Notes: generated by a model not told the origin, from the sequence alone. A stretch of DNA of 64,000 nt from Sinimarinibacterium sp. NLF-5-8 (GCF_010092425.1 NZ_CP048030.1:2925501-2989500), one strand, 5' to 3'; positions 26,061 to 35,461 are shown, counted from the first letter of the stretch. A program made the numbers and translations.

Positions 26061-27430
26061 TGCAGCGCACACTTTTCAAAAATGCCTGGCGCGCGGCCAG
26101 TGTGGCCTTGCTGATGGCGCTGCCGGTGGGCAGTTTTGCCGCAAACTCGCTGGATGAGCTGCTCACGCAAACGCGCAATGTGCGCGCGGCCGAAGCGCAG
26201 CAAAATCAGGCACGCATCACCCAGTTTCAACAGGAGCGCAACAAGCGCGCCGAATTGCTGGCGCAGGCGCAGGCCGAGTTGAGCCGCGAAAACGCGCGCG
26301 CGCGCAGCCTTTCCCAGCAGTTTGACGACAATGAAAAAAAGCTCGTTGATCTGCAGGCGGCGGTAGATGCCAAGCTGGGGAATCTTGGCGAGATGTTTGG
26401 CGTTGTGCGGCAGGTCGCCGGTGATTTTTCATCGGTCAGCTACAACTCGATGATTTCTGCACAGTTTCCCGATCGTGAGGCGTTCACGCGCAAATTGTCG
26501 GAGTCCAAGGCGCTGCCGTCGATCGAGGATTTGGAGCGTTTCTGGTTTGAGATGCAGCGCGAGATGACCGAAACCGGTCGCGTTGCCCGTTTCGATGCCA
26601 AAGTGGTCAGTGGTGAAGGCGTCGAAGCCGTCGTGCCGGTGGTTCGCGTCGGCGGTTTTACCGCCGCCAGCAAACAGGGGCTGTTGACCTATCTGCCGGG
26701 TGAAAAAGAGTTTGCCGTACTCGGCCGTCAGCCTGCATCACGGTTTGTCTCGCCCAACGTATCGCTGCTGGATCAGACCAGCGGCTATCACAAGGCCACG
26801 GTAGATCCCACACGCGGCACGTTGCTGTCGGTGCTGGTGCAAACGCCCAAGTTCACCGAGCAGATCGAGTATGGCGGTCTGGTGGGCTATCTGATCATGA
26901 TGATCGGTGCCATCGGTCTGGTCATGGCCGCGGTTCGCCTGGTGGTGCTCAGTGCGGTCGGGGCCAAAGTCAATGCCCAGCGCAAAAATGCCGGGCAGCC
27001 GCAGGACAACAATCCGCTCGGCCGGGTGCTGGCGGTTTATCACAAAGATCCCGATGCCGATCAGGATGCGCTGCAATTGCGGCTGGATGAAGCCGTACTC
27101 AAGGAAGTGCCGGCGCTGGAGGCGTGGTTGCCTGCGATCAAGATGATCGCCGCCGTGGGGCCGTTGATGGGCTTGCTCGGCACCGTCACCGGCATGATCC
27201 TGACCTTCCAGCAGATCACCCTGTTTGGCACCGGCGACCCCAAAATCATGGCCGATGGGATTTCGCAGGCGCTGGTCACCACCGTGCAAGGTCTGGTGGT
27301 GGCGATTCCGATGGTGCTGATCCACGCGTACCTGTCTGGCCGCAGCAAGAACATCGTCCAGGTGCTGGACGAAGAAGCGGCCGGGCTCATCGCCGAGCAT
27401 GCAGAGAAGCGGCATGGCCGCCCCGCTTGA
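26060..27430 (+). CDS. TtpC-like MotA/TolQ/ExbB proton channel protein with N-terminal extension
   Basis: A protein of 456 residues. It has a cleavable signal (residues 1-28), a periplasmic coiled coil (about 30-115), a globular periplasmic part (to about 270), then a TolQ/ExbB-type membrane region. TM1 is at about 275-300, and later segments contain IKMIAAVGPLMGLLGTVTGMILTFQQIT and GISQALVTTVQGLVVAIPMVLIHAY. This large variant corresponds to TtpC, which is required for the Vibrio TonB2 system. It overlaps the DUF3450 stop by one base and the next exbB start by 17 bp. Confidence 0.88.
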   Translation: MQRTLFKNAWRAASVALLMALPVGSFAANSLDELLTQTRNVRAAEAQQNQARITQFQQERNKRAELLAQAQAELSRENARARSLSQQFDDNEKKLVDLQAAVDAKLGNLGEMFGVVRQVAGDFSSVSYNSMISAQFPDREAFTRKLSESKALPSIEDLERFWFEMQREMTETGRVARFDAKVVSGEGVEAVVPVVRVGGFTAASKQGLLTYLPGEKEFAVLGRQPASRFVSPNVSLLDQTSGYHKATVDPTRGTLLSVLVQTPKFTEQIEYGGLVGYLIMMIGAIGLVMAAVRLVVLSAVGAKVNAQRKNAGQPQDNNPLGRVLAVYHKDPDADQDALQLRLDEAVLKEVPALEAWLPAIKMIAAVGPLMGLLGTVTGMILTFQQITLFGTGDPKIMADGISQALVTTVQGLVVAIPMVLIHAYLSGRSKNIVQVLDEEAAGLIAEHAEKRHGRPA

Positions 27431-27938
27431 GGTCTTTGCCGATATCCGCGACCTGCTGGAGCTGGGCGGGCCGGTGGTGCAAGTGTTGCTGGGCGCTGCG
27501 TTTTTGCTGTGGGTGCTGATCATGGAGCGCTGGCTTTACAGCCGTCGCGAACTGCCGCGCATGATCGAGGATTTGCAGCGGCAGTGGGATGCGCGCAGTG
27601 ATCATGCCTCGTGGCATGCGCGGCAGGTCAAGCGCAAGCTGGTGTCCGAGGCCACCCGCCATATTCGCGGCAGTCTGGGGCTGATCAAGGCACTGGTGGC
27701 GCTGGCGTCGCTGATCGGCCTGCTCGGCACCGTCACCGGCATGATCCAGGTGTTTGATGTGATGGCAACACTGGGCACCGGCAATGCGCGCGCGATGGCG
27801 TCCGGCGTCTCCGCCGCCACCATTCCGACGATGGCCGGCATGGTGGTGTCGATTTCAGGGCTTTATCCGATTCTGTGGCTGGAGAAGAAACTGGCGCAGG
27901 AAACCAGTCGGCTCAACGACCACATGATTACCAATTGA
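27414..27938 (+). CDS. exbB: ExbB-type biopolymer transport protein
   Basis: A 174-residue MotA/TolQ/ExbB channel protein. The N-terminal helix GPVVQVLLGAAFLLWVLIMERWLY, then ALVALASLIGLLGTVTGMIQVFDVM and SAATIPTMAGMVVSISGLYPI, give the three-helix topology. With ExbD it forms the proton channel that energises TonB. The ATG at 27414 follows AGAGAAG and lies inside the end of the ttpC-like gene, showing coupling. The operon thus has two channel proteins, one large and one small, as in TonB2-type systems. Confidence 0.93.
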   Translation: MAAPLEVFADIRDLLELGGPVVQVLLGAAFLLWVLIMERWLYSRRELPRMIEDLQRQWDARSDHASWHARQVKRKLVSEATRHIRGSLGLIKALVALASLIGLLGTVTGMIQVFDVMATLGTGNARAMASGVSAATIPTMAGMVVSISGLYPILWLEKKLAQETSRLNDHMITN

Positions 27939-27948
27939 GGGGGCGGCA

Positions 27949-28359
27949 ATGGCCCGCAGAACGCGCAATACCGATGATGATGCCCAGATCGACCTGACGC
28001 CGATGCTGGATATGTCGTTCATCCTGTTGATCTTTTTTATTGTGACCACATCGTTTGTCAAAGAAGCCGGCATTGATGTGAATCGCCCCAATGCCGCCAC
28101 TGCGGAACGCAAGGAGCGTGGCAACATCCTGATTGCGATCCGCGCCAATGGCGAGATCTGGATCGACAAGAAAGTCACCGACAAGCGCGCGGTGCGCGCC
28201 ACGGTCGAGCGGCTGCATGCCGAAAACCCGGAAGGCTCGGTGGTCATCATTGCCGACAAGGCCTCTGAAACCGGCACCCTGGTCGAGGTCATGGATCAGG
28301 TACGGCTGGCAGGGGTTTACAACGTCTCGATTGCCGCTGATCAGGCGGGGGGCGGCTGA
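27949..28359 (+). CDS. exbD: ExbD-type biopolymer transport protein
   Basis: A 136-residue protein with a short cytoplasmic N-terminus, one membrane helix (about 20-41) and a periplasmic domain. The functional Asp is in IDLTPMLDMSFILLIFFIV (Asp21), equivalent to the proton-carrying Asp25 of E. coli ExbD. The periplasmic part IWIDKKVTDKRAVRATVERL ... VVIIADKASETGTLVEVMDQVRLAG is typical. GAGGGGG precedes the ATG. Its stop overlaps the tonB start (TGATG). Confidence 0.95.
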   Translation: MARRTRNTDDDAQIDLTPMLDMSFILLIFFIVTTSFVKEAGIDVNRPNAATAERKERGNILIAIRANGEIWIDKKVTDKRAVRATVERLHAENPEGSVVIIADKASETGTLVEVMDQVRLAGVYNVSIAADQAGGG

Positions 28360-28994
28360 TGCGTTCATTGCGCGTAGGGCTTGCAACGGTACTTGCCGCA
28401 GTCATTGCGCTGAGTCTGTTCTGGGTCATGCACTTGCTGATTACCGGGCGCGCGATGGAGCCGGTCAAGGCAGGGGATAGCGCGGTGATCGACTTTGTGC
28501 GGCTCAAGCGCGATTCGCAAATGGAGACGCGCACCCGCAGCAAGCCCGAAAAACCACCGCCACCCAAAGAGCCGCCGCCGCCACGGCTCAACATGCAGGC
28601 GCAGACCGACAAGCCGAACATGGCGCCAACGGCGCTGAATGTGCCCAAGATGGATTTGCCGACCAATATCACCGGCGGCCCTTTTCTCGGAGGCTTTGCA
28701 GCCGAAACGCCGATACAGGGCGATGCCGAGCTGATCCCGCTGGTGCGGATTGCGCCGCAATACCCACGGCAGGCGCTGCGCGATGGCGTCTCCGGCGAGG
28801 TCACGCTGGAGATCACGGTGGGGCCTGATGGCATGGTCAAATCCGCGCGCGTGCGCGAAGCCAAGCCCCGTGGCTATTTTGAGTCGGCGGCAGTGTCGGC
28901 CGCATACAAAGGCCGGTTTCGGCCCAAAGTGGTGGATGGCACGCCGGTGGAAACCACCGGGGTGTATACCGTTCGCTTCAAGATGAGTGATTGA
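28359..28994 (+). CDS. tonB: TonB family protein
   Basis: An energy transducer of 211 residues. The membrane anchor is at about 8-28, a short Pro-rich stretch at about 65-76 (KPPPPKEPPPPR), and the TonB C-terminal domain at about 125-211 (PLVRIAPQYPRQALRDGVSGEVTLEITVGPDG and VYTVRF). The proline-rich region is short, so the reach across the periplasm is less than in E. coli TonB, as in TonB2-type proteins. It is part of a tight operon with exbD. Partner receptors are not in the window. Confidence 0.93.
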   Translation: MRSLRVGLATVLAAVIALSLFWVMHLLITGRAMEPVKAGDSAVIDFVRLKRDSQMETRTRSKPEKPPPPKEPPPPRLNMQAQTDKPNMAPTALNVPKMDLPTNITGGPFLGGFAAETPIQGDAELIPLVRIAPQYPRQALRDGVSGEVTLEITVGPDGMVKSARVREAKPRGYFESAAVSAAYKGRFRPKVVDGTPVETTGVYTVRFKMSD

Positions 28995-28996
28995 CG

Positions 28997-30394
28997 ATGA
29001 TGCGTCTTCTTCGCGCAGTGAGCGTCTCATGGGCCGTGACGCTGGCAACGGCGATGGCGTTGTCGCTGACGCTGGCTGTGCCTGCCCAGGCGCAATCCGC
29101 CACCCAAACGCAACGCAAGGCCACCGGCACCCTGAGCGAGCCCACCTACCGGCAGCTTGAACGTGTCCACGAACTGATTGCCAAAAAGCAGGAAGCCGAA
29201 GCCCTCAAGCGTGCGCAGGCGCTGCTGGGCAAGGTCAGCGGCGATTACGAAAAAGCCGTGATCCAGCAGACGCTGGGATTTATCTACGTTGCGCAGAACA
29301 ACTACAAGGAAGCGATCAAGGCATTCGAGGCGTCGCTGGCGCTGGAAGCGTTGCCACAGCAGCCGTATGAGCAGATGTTGTTCAACGTTGCGCAGTTGTA
29401 TTTTCAGGAAGGCAAGACCGATCAGGCCATCAGCCGCCTTGAGCAATACCTCAAGGAAGTGACGACCAAGCCCAACGCCGATGTCTACATCCTGCTGGCC
29501 AGCGCCTATGCCGATCGCAAGCGCTACAAGGACGCCTTGCCCCAGGTGGACAAGGCGATTGCCAGCAGCAGCACGCCTAAGGAGTCATGGTTGCAACTCA
29601 AGCTGGCGCTGCATTACGAGCTCAAGCAGTTTGCGCAGTGCGCCGAGGTGCTGACCAAACTGATCACGCTGGCGCCGATCAAGCAGGATTACTGGAAGCA
29701 GCTTTCCAGCGTGTTGTTTGAAATCAAGCGTGACAAGGAATCGCTGGCCGTGCTGGCACTGGCCGAGCGCCAGGGTTTTTTGAAAACCGAAGGGGAAGTG
29801 CGCAACCTCGCCAATGTTTATCTGCTGCTCAATATTCCACTCAAGGCCGCGCGCGTTCTGGAACAGGGGATCGAGCGCAACCTGCTCAAGGGCGATGAAA
29901 AAACCCTGACCCAGATCGGGGATGCCTACACCATGGCGCGCAACTATGCCAAGGCTGAAGGGGTTTATCGGCAGGCGGCTCAGACTGCGGCCAATGGCGA
30001 GCTTTACTTCAAGCTGGCACAGATTTTTGTTGAAGACGAGCGCTGGGCCGATGCCTTGCCGATGCTCCAGCAAGCCCAGAGCAAGGGCGTCAAAAAACCG
30101 GGAGAAGCGGCCTTTCTGGAGGGCGTGGCGGCGTTCAACAAGGGGGATCGGCGGCGCGCGCTGACGGCGCTGCGCAAAGCCCAGCAATATCCCGAAAGCC
30201 GTAACAACGCTTCGCAGTGGATCAATCACATTGCGCAGATCGACGAGGCCGATGCCCTGGCCACGCGTGCGACCCGGGCAGCCGCGAACAACCGTGCTGA
30301 GGCTGACGATGTTGCGGTGCCACAGGCGCCGGCAGCCCCGCGCGCGCCGACGCCGCCTGTTGCTCCGGTCGCGCCCGCCGCGCCGGTTCCGTAG
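28997..30394 (+). CDS. TPR protein of the TonB operon
   Basis: A protein of 465 residues with a signal peptide (ending PAQAQS). TPR-like helical pairs lie over about 45-400, for example YEKAVIQQTLGFIYVAQNNYKEAIKAFEASLAL, FNVAQLYFQEGKTDQAISRLEQYL and IGDAYTMARNYAKAEGVYRQAA. The Ala/Pro-rich tail is from about 425. It is the last gene of the DUF3450-ttpC-exbB-exbD-tonB cluster, overlapping or abutting tonB. TPR partners of TonB2-like systems are known but poorly characterised. ATG codons at 28997 and 29000 are equally possible starts. Confidence 0.88.
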   Translation: MMRLLRAVSVSWAVTLATAMALSLTLAVPAQAQSATQTQRKATGTLSEPTYRQLERVHELIAKKQEAEALKRAQALLGKVSGDYEKAVIQQTLGFIYVAQNNYKEAIKAFEASLALEALPQQPYEQMLFNVAQLYFQEGKTDQAISRLEQYLKEVTTKPNADVYILLASAYADRKRYKDALPQVDKAIASSSTPKESWLQLKLALHYELKQFAQCAEVLTKLITLAPIKQDYWKQLSSVLFEIKRDKESLAVLALAERQGFLKTEGEVRNLANVYLLLNIPLKAARVLEQGIERNLLKGDEKTLTQIGDAYTMARNYAKAEGVYRQAAQTAANGELYFKLAQIFVEDERWADALPMLQQAQSKGVKKPGEAAFLEGVAAFNKGDRRRALTALRKAQQYPESRNNASQWINHIAQIDEADALATRATRAAANNRAEADDVAVPQAPAAPRAPTPPVAPVAPAAPVP

Positions 30395-30403
30395 CGCCGA
30401 ATC

Positions 30404-31303
30404 TTGCCGCCTGTGTCGCACCGTTGGCAGTTGATCACCGCGTTCGCGCTGGTGTATCTGGTCTGGGGCTCTACTTATCTGGGGATTCGTATCGGCGTGC
30501 GTGATTTGCCACCGCTGCTGTTTGCCGGCGTGCGGTTCTTGATCGCCGGTCCGTTGATGCTGCTCTACGCCAGCAGTCGCCGCATGCGTTGGCCACGGCG
30601 CGCGCACGAATGGCGGCTGATCGGTGTGACCGCGGTCTTGATGCTGGTGCTTGGCAATGGCCTGGTCACCTGGTCGGAGCGTTGGGTGGAATCCAATCAG
30701 GCGGCACTGATCGTTGCGACTTCGGCGATCTGGATGGCCGGTTTTGGCGCGCTTGGTGCACAGGCCGACAAGGTCTCCAGGCTGACCCTTCTGGGCTTGA
30801 TCAGCGGCTTTGCCGGGGTGGCGCTGCTGGTGGGCGTGGGCTTGAGCCATCGCAGCGCCCCGTGGTCGGCCTATCTGGCCTTGCTGCTGGCGCCGATGGC
30901 CTGGTGTGCCGGTTCGGTGTATGCCAAGCGCACCAAGGTTGAATGTTCGCCCTGGATCGTGGCCGGTTTGCAGATGCTGATCACCGGCGTGATTTTGAGT
31001 GCGCTGGGACTGGCCGCAGGCGAAGCCGCGCGCTGGCAGCCGACGTTTGATTCGATTGCGGCGCTGCTGTATCTGGCCATTTTTGGCTCATGCCTGGCGT
31101 ATGGCGCTTATATGTGGCTGGTGTATCAGGTCTCGCCGTCGTTGCTGGGCACTTATGCGTATGTCAATCCGGCCGTGGCGGTTTTGCTGGGCTGGTGGTG
31201 GCTGGGGGAGACAATGAACACGATGCAGATCATTGGCACCGGCGTGATCCTGTTCAGCGTCATGGGAGTGACCCTGACCACGCGCAATCAAAAGGGGCGC
31301 TGA
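30404..31303 (+). CDS. EamA/DMT family permease
   Basis: A ten-helix membrane protein of 299 residues made of two EamA halves (about 8-135 and 150-292). LVYLVWGSTYLGIRIGVRDLPPLLFAGVRF is the hallmark N-terminal half start; LLAPMAWCAGSVYAKR opens the second half and VNPAVAVLLGWWWLGE is the last conserved motif. Drug/metabolite exporters of the YedA/PecM type are the closest group I recall. Start uncertain: TTG at 30404 or GTG at 30413, neither with a good ribosome-binding site. It lies one base before the peptide-binding protein gene. Confidence 0.88.
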   Translation: MPPVSHRWQLITAFALVYLVWGSTYLGIRIGVRDLPPLLFAGVRFLIAGPLMLLYASSRRMRWPRRAHEWRLIGVTAVLMLVLGNGLVTWSERWVESNQAALIVATSAIWMAGFGALGAQADKVSRLTLLGLISGFAGVALLVGVGLSHRSAPWSAYLALLLAPMAWCAGSVYAKRTKVECSPWIVAGLQMLITGVILSALGLAAGEAARWQPTFDSIAALLYLAIFGSCLAYGAYMWLVYQVSPSLLGTYAYVNPAVAVLLGWWWLGETMNTMQIIGTGVILFSVMGVTLTTRNQKGR

Positions 31304-31304
31304 A

Positions 31305-32885
31305 ATGGCGCGCGCGTGGCTGTGGATGGTGCTGCTGATCGGCGCTGCGGTTCCGGCACAGGCCAGTGATGTCTTGCGCCTTGGCAATGGCACCGAGCCG
31401 GAAACACTCGATCCGCAAAAAACCGAAAGCGTCAGCGCCTCCAACATCATCCGTGATTTGTATGAGGGCTTGACCGCCGTGGGTGAGAACGGCGAGATCA
31501 TCCCCGCCGCCGCGCAAAGCTGGACGCGCAGCGAGGATGGCCTGACCTACACCTTTACCCTGCGCAGCGATGGATTCTGGAGCAACGGTGATCCGGTGGT
31601 CGCCGAGGACTTTGTGGCGGGCATGCGCCGCAGCGTCAATCCCGCCACCGGCGCACCGGCGGCGGGGATGCTCGATATCGTGGAAAACGCGCAAGCGGTG
31701 CTGGATGGGCAGATGCCGGTAGAAAAACTCGGCGTGCGCGCGCGCGATCCGCATACCGTGGAGATTCGCCTGCATTCACCGGCGCCGTTTTTGCCGGGGC
31801 TGCTGACCCATCCGATTGGTTTTGCGATCCACCGCCCCAGCCTGGCGCAATACGGCAATGACTTCACCAAACCGGGGCGCCTGGTCAGCAACGGCGCCTA
31901 TCAGCTTCAGGAGTGGCTGGTGCAATCGCATATCACCCTGGTGCGCAATCCGCATTACCGTACGCGCGCGCCGATTGCCGAGGTACGCCACATCAATACC
32001 GAGGATGTCTCCTCCGAGCTGCAACGCTATCGCGCCGGTGAGCTGGATGTGACCTACGACATCCCGCCATTACAAGTCCAGCGGATGCAAAAACGGCTGC
32101 CGGGGCAGTTGCGCATCACGCCTTATCTGGGGATTTATTACTTTGGCCTGAACCTCACACGCCCACCGCTTAAAGGTCAGCCGGGATTGCGCCAGGCCTT
32201 GTCGATGCTGATCGACCGCGAAGTGATTGTGAACAAGGTCATGCAGGGCTTAGGGCAACCGGCTTACGGCTGGGTGCCCCCGGCCACGGCAGGGGCGATT
32301 GCCCAAGAGCCGCAATGGGCGCAGTGGACGTATGCCGAGCGCGTGGCCAAGGCGCGCGAGCTGTATCACGCGGCGGGGTATTCCGATGCCAACCCGCTGG
32401 AGATTGAAATCCGCTTTAACACCCACGAAAGCCACCGTCGCCTGGCGATTGTGATGGCGGCGATGTGGCGGCAAACGCTGGGCATTCGCGCGCATCTGGT
32501 CAATGAAGAATTCAAGGTGTTTTTGGCCAACCGGCGGCTGCGCAAAGTCACCCAGGTGTTTCGCTCTGGCTGGATTGCCGACTTTGATGATCCGGTGAAC
32601 TTTTTGGACATCCTGCGCGCGGGCGATGATCGCAACGACACCGGCTGGGACAATCCCCGCTATCGGCAACTGCTCGATCAAGCCCAAAACACCGCCGACC
32701 CTGACGCGCGCGCGCAGCTTTTGGCGCAGGCGGAGCAGCAAGTGCTGCAAGATACGCCGGTGATTCCGATTTATTACTACGTCTCCAAGCATCTGGTGTC
32801 GCCGCGACTGCGCGGCTGGCACGACAACGCCCTGGATACGCACTACAGCAAAGATTTGTCATTTGTGGCGGAGGGCGCGCGATGA
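31305..32885 (+). CDS. Oligopeptide ABC transporter substrate-binding protein
   Basis: A periplasmic binding protein of 526 residues (family SBP_bac_5, OppA-like). A signal peptide (to about residue 20, VPAQA) is followed by LRLGNGTEPETLDPQKTES, the family start, then GLTYTFTLRSDGFWSNGDPVVAEDFVAGMRR and IEIRFNTHESHRRLAIVMAAMWRQTLGI in the second lobe. No lipobox, so it is free in the periplasm. It starts one base after the EamA stop and overlaps the permease gene by 4 bp. Probable substrates are peptides. Confidence 0.93.
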   Translation: MARAWLWMVLLIGAAVPAQASDVLRLGNGTEPETLDPQKTESVSASNIIRDLYEGLTAVGENGEIIPAAAQSWTRSEDGLTYTFTLRSDGFWSNGDPVVAEDFVAGMRRSVNPATGAPAAGMLDIVENAQAVLDGQMPVEKLGVRARDPHTVEIRLHSPAPFLPGLLTHPIGFAIHRPSLAQYGNDFTKPGRLVSNGAYQLQEWLVQSHITLVRNPHYRTRAPIAEVRHINTEDVSSELQRYRAGELDVTYDIPPLQVQRMQKRLPGQLRITPYLGIYYFGLNLTRPPLKGQPGLRQALSMLIDREVIVNKVMQGLGQPAYGWVPPATAGAIAQEPQWAQWTYAERVAKARELYHAAGYSDANPLEIEIRFNTHESHRRLAIVMAAMWRQTLGIRAHLVNEEFKVFLANRRLRKVTQVFRSGWIADFDDPVNFLDILRAGDDRNDTGWDNPRYRQLLDQAQNTADPDARAQLLAQAEQQVLQDTPVIPIYYYVSKHLVSPRLRGWHDNALDTHYSKDLSFVAEGAR

Positions 32886-33805
32886 CGCTGTTTTTATTGC
32901 GCCGCCTGCTGTCGGGCGCGCTCACCTTATGGGTGCTGATGACGCTGACCTTCTTTTTGCTGCGCGCGGCGCCCGGCGGCCCGCTGGATCGTGAACGCAG
33001 TCTGCCGCCGCAGATCGAAGCGGCGATTGCCGCGCAGTTTCACTTGGACGAAACCCTGCCGCAGCAATACGCGCGCTATGTCGGTCAGGTGTTGCAGGGC
33101 GATCTGGGGCCGTCGTTTCAATACGTCGGTTTTCGCGTCACCGAACTCATTGCCAGCGGCTTGCCCGCTTCGGCCTTGCTCGGCGGCTCTGCGCTGCTGA
33201 TTGCGCTGCCGTTGGGCACCTGGCTGGGGTTTTATGCCTCGCGGCACAGCGGCAGCGCGCTCGATCGCGGCTTGATGGCCGGCTCGCTGCTGGGGATTTC
33301 AGTTCCCAATTTTGTGGTGGCACCGCTGCTGGTGCTGCTGTTTGCGGTCACGCTGGGCTGGTTGCCTGCCGGCGGCTGGGAGCGTGGGCAGTGGCGTGAT
33401 GTGGTGATGCCGGTCATTGCCCTGGCGCTGCCGCAAATCGCCTACGTTGCGCGGCTGGCGCGCACCGGCATGGCCGAGGTTTTGGAAGCGCCGTTCATCC
33501 GCGCCGCGCGCGCCAAAGGGCTGCCGCCGTCGGTGGTGTTGTGGCGGCACGCGATGAAACCGGCGCTGCTGCCGGTGTTGTCCTATCTGGGGCCTGCCGC
33601 CGCCGGCTTGATTACCGGCTCGGTGGTGATCGAGCAAATTTTCAGCATCCCCGGCATTGGTCGCTACTTCATTCAGGGCGCGCTCAATCGTGATTACACC
33701 GTCGTGCTCGGCGTGGTGTTGCTGTATGGCGCGCTGATCGTCCTGTTCAACCTGATTGTGGATGTGCTCTACGGCGTGCTCGATCCACGGGTGCGTTACC
33801 AATGA
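32882..33805 (+). CDS. Oligopeptide ABC transporter permease (OppB type)
   Basis: An inner-membrane permease of 307 residues. The N-terminal helix LLRRLLSGALTLWVLMTLTFFLLRAAPGGP is typical of OppB/DppB. Six helices follow, with the EAA loop YVARLARTGMAEVLEAPFIRAARAKGLPP at about 195-225. The start overlaps the binding-protein stop and its own stop overlaps the next permease (both ATGA), so the four transporter genes are translationally coupled. Confidence 0.94.
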   Translation: MTLFLLRRLLSGALTLWVLMTLTFFLLRAAPGGPLDRERSLPPQIEAAIAAQFHLDETLPQQYARYVGQVLQGDLGPSFQYVGFRVTELIASGLPASALLGGSALLIALPLGTWLGFYASRHSGSALDRGLMAGSLLGISVPNFVVAPLLVLLFAVTLGWLPAGGWERGQWRDVVMPVIALALPQIAYVARLARTGMAEVLEAPFIRAARAKGLPPSVVLWRHAMKPALLPVLSYLGPAAAGLITGSVVIEQIFSIPGIGRYFIQGALNRDYTVVLGVVLLYGALIVLFNLIVDVLYGVLDPRVRYQ

Positions 33806-34629
33806 GCAAGGTCTGGCGGCTGCTGTGGGCGCGCGGGCTGACGCGGCTGGCGTTGCTGGGTTTGCTGCTGGTGCTGCTGACGATCACGCTGGGATCGGTG
33901 GTGAGTCCTCATGTTGCTGATTTCATTGACTTTGAAGCGGATTGGGGGGCGGCACCCACCTGGCTCAATCAGCACTGGTTTGGCACCGACAGCCTGGGCC
34001 GTGATTTATTCGCGCGCACCGCTGCGGGCGGGCGCACCTCGATTCTGGTGGCGCTGGCGGCAACGCTGGTGTCGGTCGGTGTGGGCGTGGCGTATGGCGC
34101 GTTTGCCGGTTATCTGGGCGGGCGCGTCGATGCGCTGATGATGCGCACAGTCGATGTGCTGTATGCGCTGCCGTTCATGTTCATCGTCATCTTGCTGATG
34201 GTCGCGTTCGGGCGGCAGGTGTGGCTGGTGTTTGTGGCGATCGGCCTGGTCAATTGGCTGGACATGGCGCGCATCGTCCGGGGTCAGGCGCTGTCGCTGC
34301 GTGAGCGCGGCTATGTGCAATCGGCACGGCTCAATGGCGTTTCAACCCCGCGCATCATCTGGCGGCATATCGTGCCGGGTCTGGTCGCGCCCGCTGTGGC
34401 GGTGGCAACGCTGACCATCCCGCAGGTGATTTTGATCGAGTCATTCTTGAGCTTTTTGGGCTTAGGGATTCAGGAGCCGATGACCAGCTGGGGCGTATTG
34501 ATCAGTGATGGCGCGCGCGATATGGAAATCACCCCCTGGGCGCTGGCGTTTCCGGCGGGCTTTCTCGTCGTCACCCTGCTGTGTCTGAACCTGCTGGGCG
34601 ATGCGCTGCGCGAGGCATTGGAAGCATGA
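33802..34629 (+). CDS. Oligopeptide ABC transporter permease (OppC type)
   Basis: A second permease of 275 residues. It has the OppC/DppC N-terminal extracytoplasmic segment with HWFGTDSLGRDLFAR, then GARTS-like GGRTSILVALAATLV. The EAA loop is DMARIVRGQALSLRERGYVQSARLNGVSTPRII at about 150-185, and the C-terminal helices include LTIPQVILIESFLSFLGLGIQEP. It overlaps its neighbours by 4 bp on both sides. Confidence 0.94.
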   Translation: MSKVWRLLWARGLTRLALLGLLLVLLTITLGSVVSPHVADFIDFEADWGAAPTWLNQHWFGTDSLGRDLFARTAAGGRTSILVALAATLVSVGVGVAYGAFAGYLGGRVDALMMRTVDVLYALPFMFIVILLMVAFGRQVWLVFVAIGLVNWLDMARIVRGQALSLRERGYVQSARLNGVSTPRIIWRHIVPGLVAPAVAVATLTIPQVILIESFLSFLGLGIQEPMTSWGVLISDGARDMEITPWALAFPAGFLVVTLLCLNLLGDALREALEA

Positions 34630-35432
34630 GCGCGCGCCTGCTGGAAGTGGAAAAACTGGCGATCCATCTGCCGCAGACTCACGGCGGCTTTGCCACGGTG
34701 GTCAAGGACGTCAGCCTGACGCTGGATGCGGGTGAGGCGCTGGGGATTGTCGGTGAATCCGGCTCCGGTAAATCGCAGACGGCGCTGGCAATTCTGGGCC
34801 TGAGCAAAACCGGCGCGCGCTACGACGGCGTTTTACGAGTGCAGGATCGTGACTGGCTCACCCTGGACGAGCGCGCGCGCAGTGCCGTGCGCGGTCGCGT
34901 GGTGGCGGCGGTGTTTCAAAACCCGCAGCAAAGTCTGAATCCGTATCTGCGCATCGGTGAGCAACTGCGCGAGGGCTTGATGTTGCATCACGGCAGCGCG
35001 CGCGCGGCGGCGGACGCCGAGGCGCGGCGCTGGCTGGACGCGGTGCAAGTGGCCGATGCCGCGCGGCGGATGACGCAATATCCGCATGAGCTGTCCGGCG
35101 GCATGTGTCAGCGGGTGTGCATTGCCATGGCGCTGAGCTTGAAACCCATGCTGCTGATTGCCGACGAGCCCACCACCGCACTGGATGCCAGCACCCAGGC
35201 GCAGTTGCTCGACCTGTTGCGCGCGCTGCGGCAAGAACTCGGCTTGGCGCTGCTGCTGATTTCGCACGATCTGGGGGTGGTGGCCGAACTGTGCGCGCGC
35301 ACCCTGGTCATGCAACACGGCGTCGGCGTGGAACTTGGCGATACCGCGCAAGTCCTACAGGCGCCGCAGCATCCGTATACCTCCACTCTGGTGGACGCGC
35401 GGCGGCGCTTGTATGGTGCGCCGCTGCAATAA
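34626..35432 (+). CDS. Oligopeptide ABC transporter ATP-binding protein (OppD type)
   Basis: An ATPase of 268 residues. Walker A is GESGSGKS (about 42-49), Q-loop VFQNPQQSLNPYLRIGEQL, signature LSGGMCQR, Walker B LLIADEPTTALD, H-loop LLISHDLGVVAE. The C-terminal part is shorter than in classical OppD, and the Cys-rich iron-sulfur-like tail of that family is missing. No oppF follows: the next gene is a YheT hydrolase. The transporter must use this subunit as a homodimer or borrow another ATPase. Confidence 0.93.
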   Translation: MSARLLEVEKLAIHLPQTHGGFATVVKDVSLTLDAGEALGIVGESGSGKSQTALAILGLSKTGARYDGVLRVQDRDWLTLDERARSAVRGRVVAAVFQNPQQSLNPYLRIGEQLREGLMLHHGSARAAADAEARRWLDAVQVADAARRMTQYPHELSGGMCQRVCIAMALSLKPMLLIADEPTTALDASTQAQLLDLLRALRQELGLALLLISHDLGVVAELCARTLVMQHGVGVELGDTAQVLQAPQHPYTSTLVDARRRLYGAPLQ

Positions 35433-35461
35433 CGGCGTGAGGGCGTGCCACAACCCATCGA

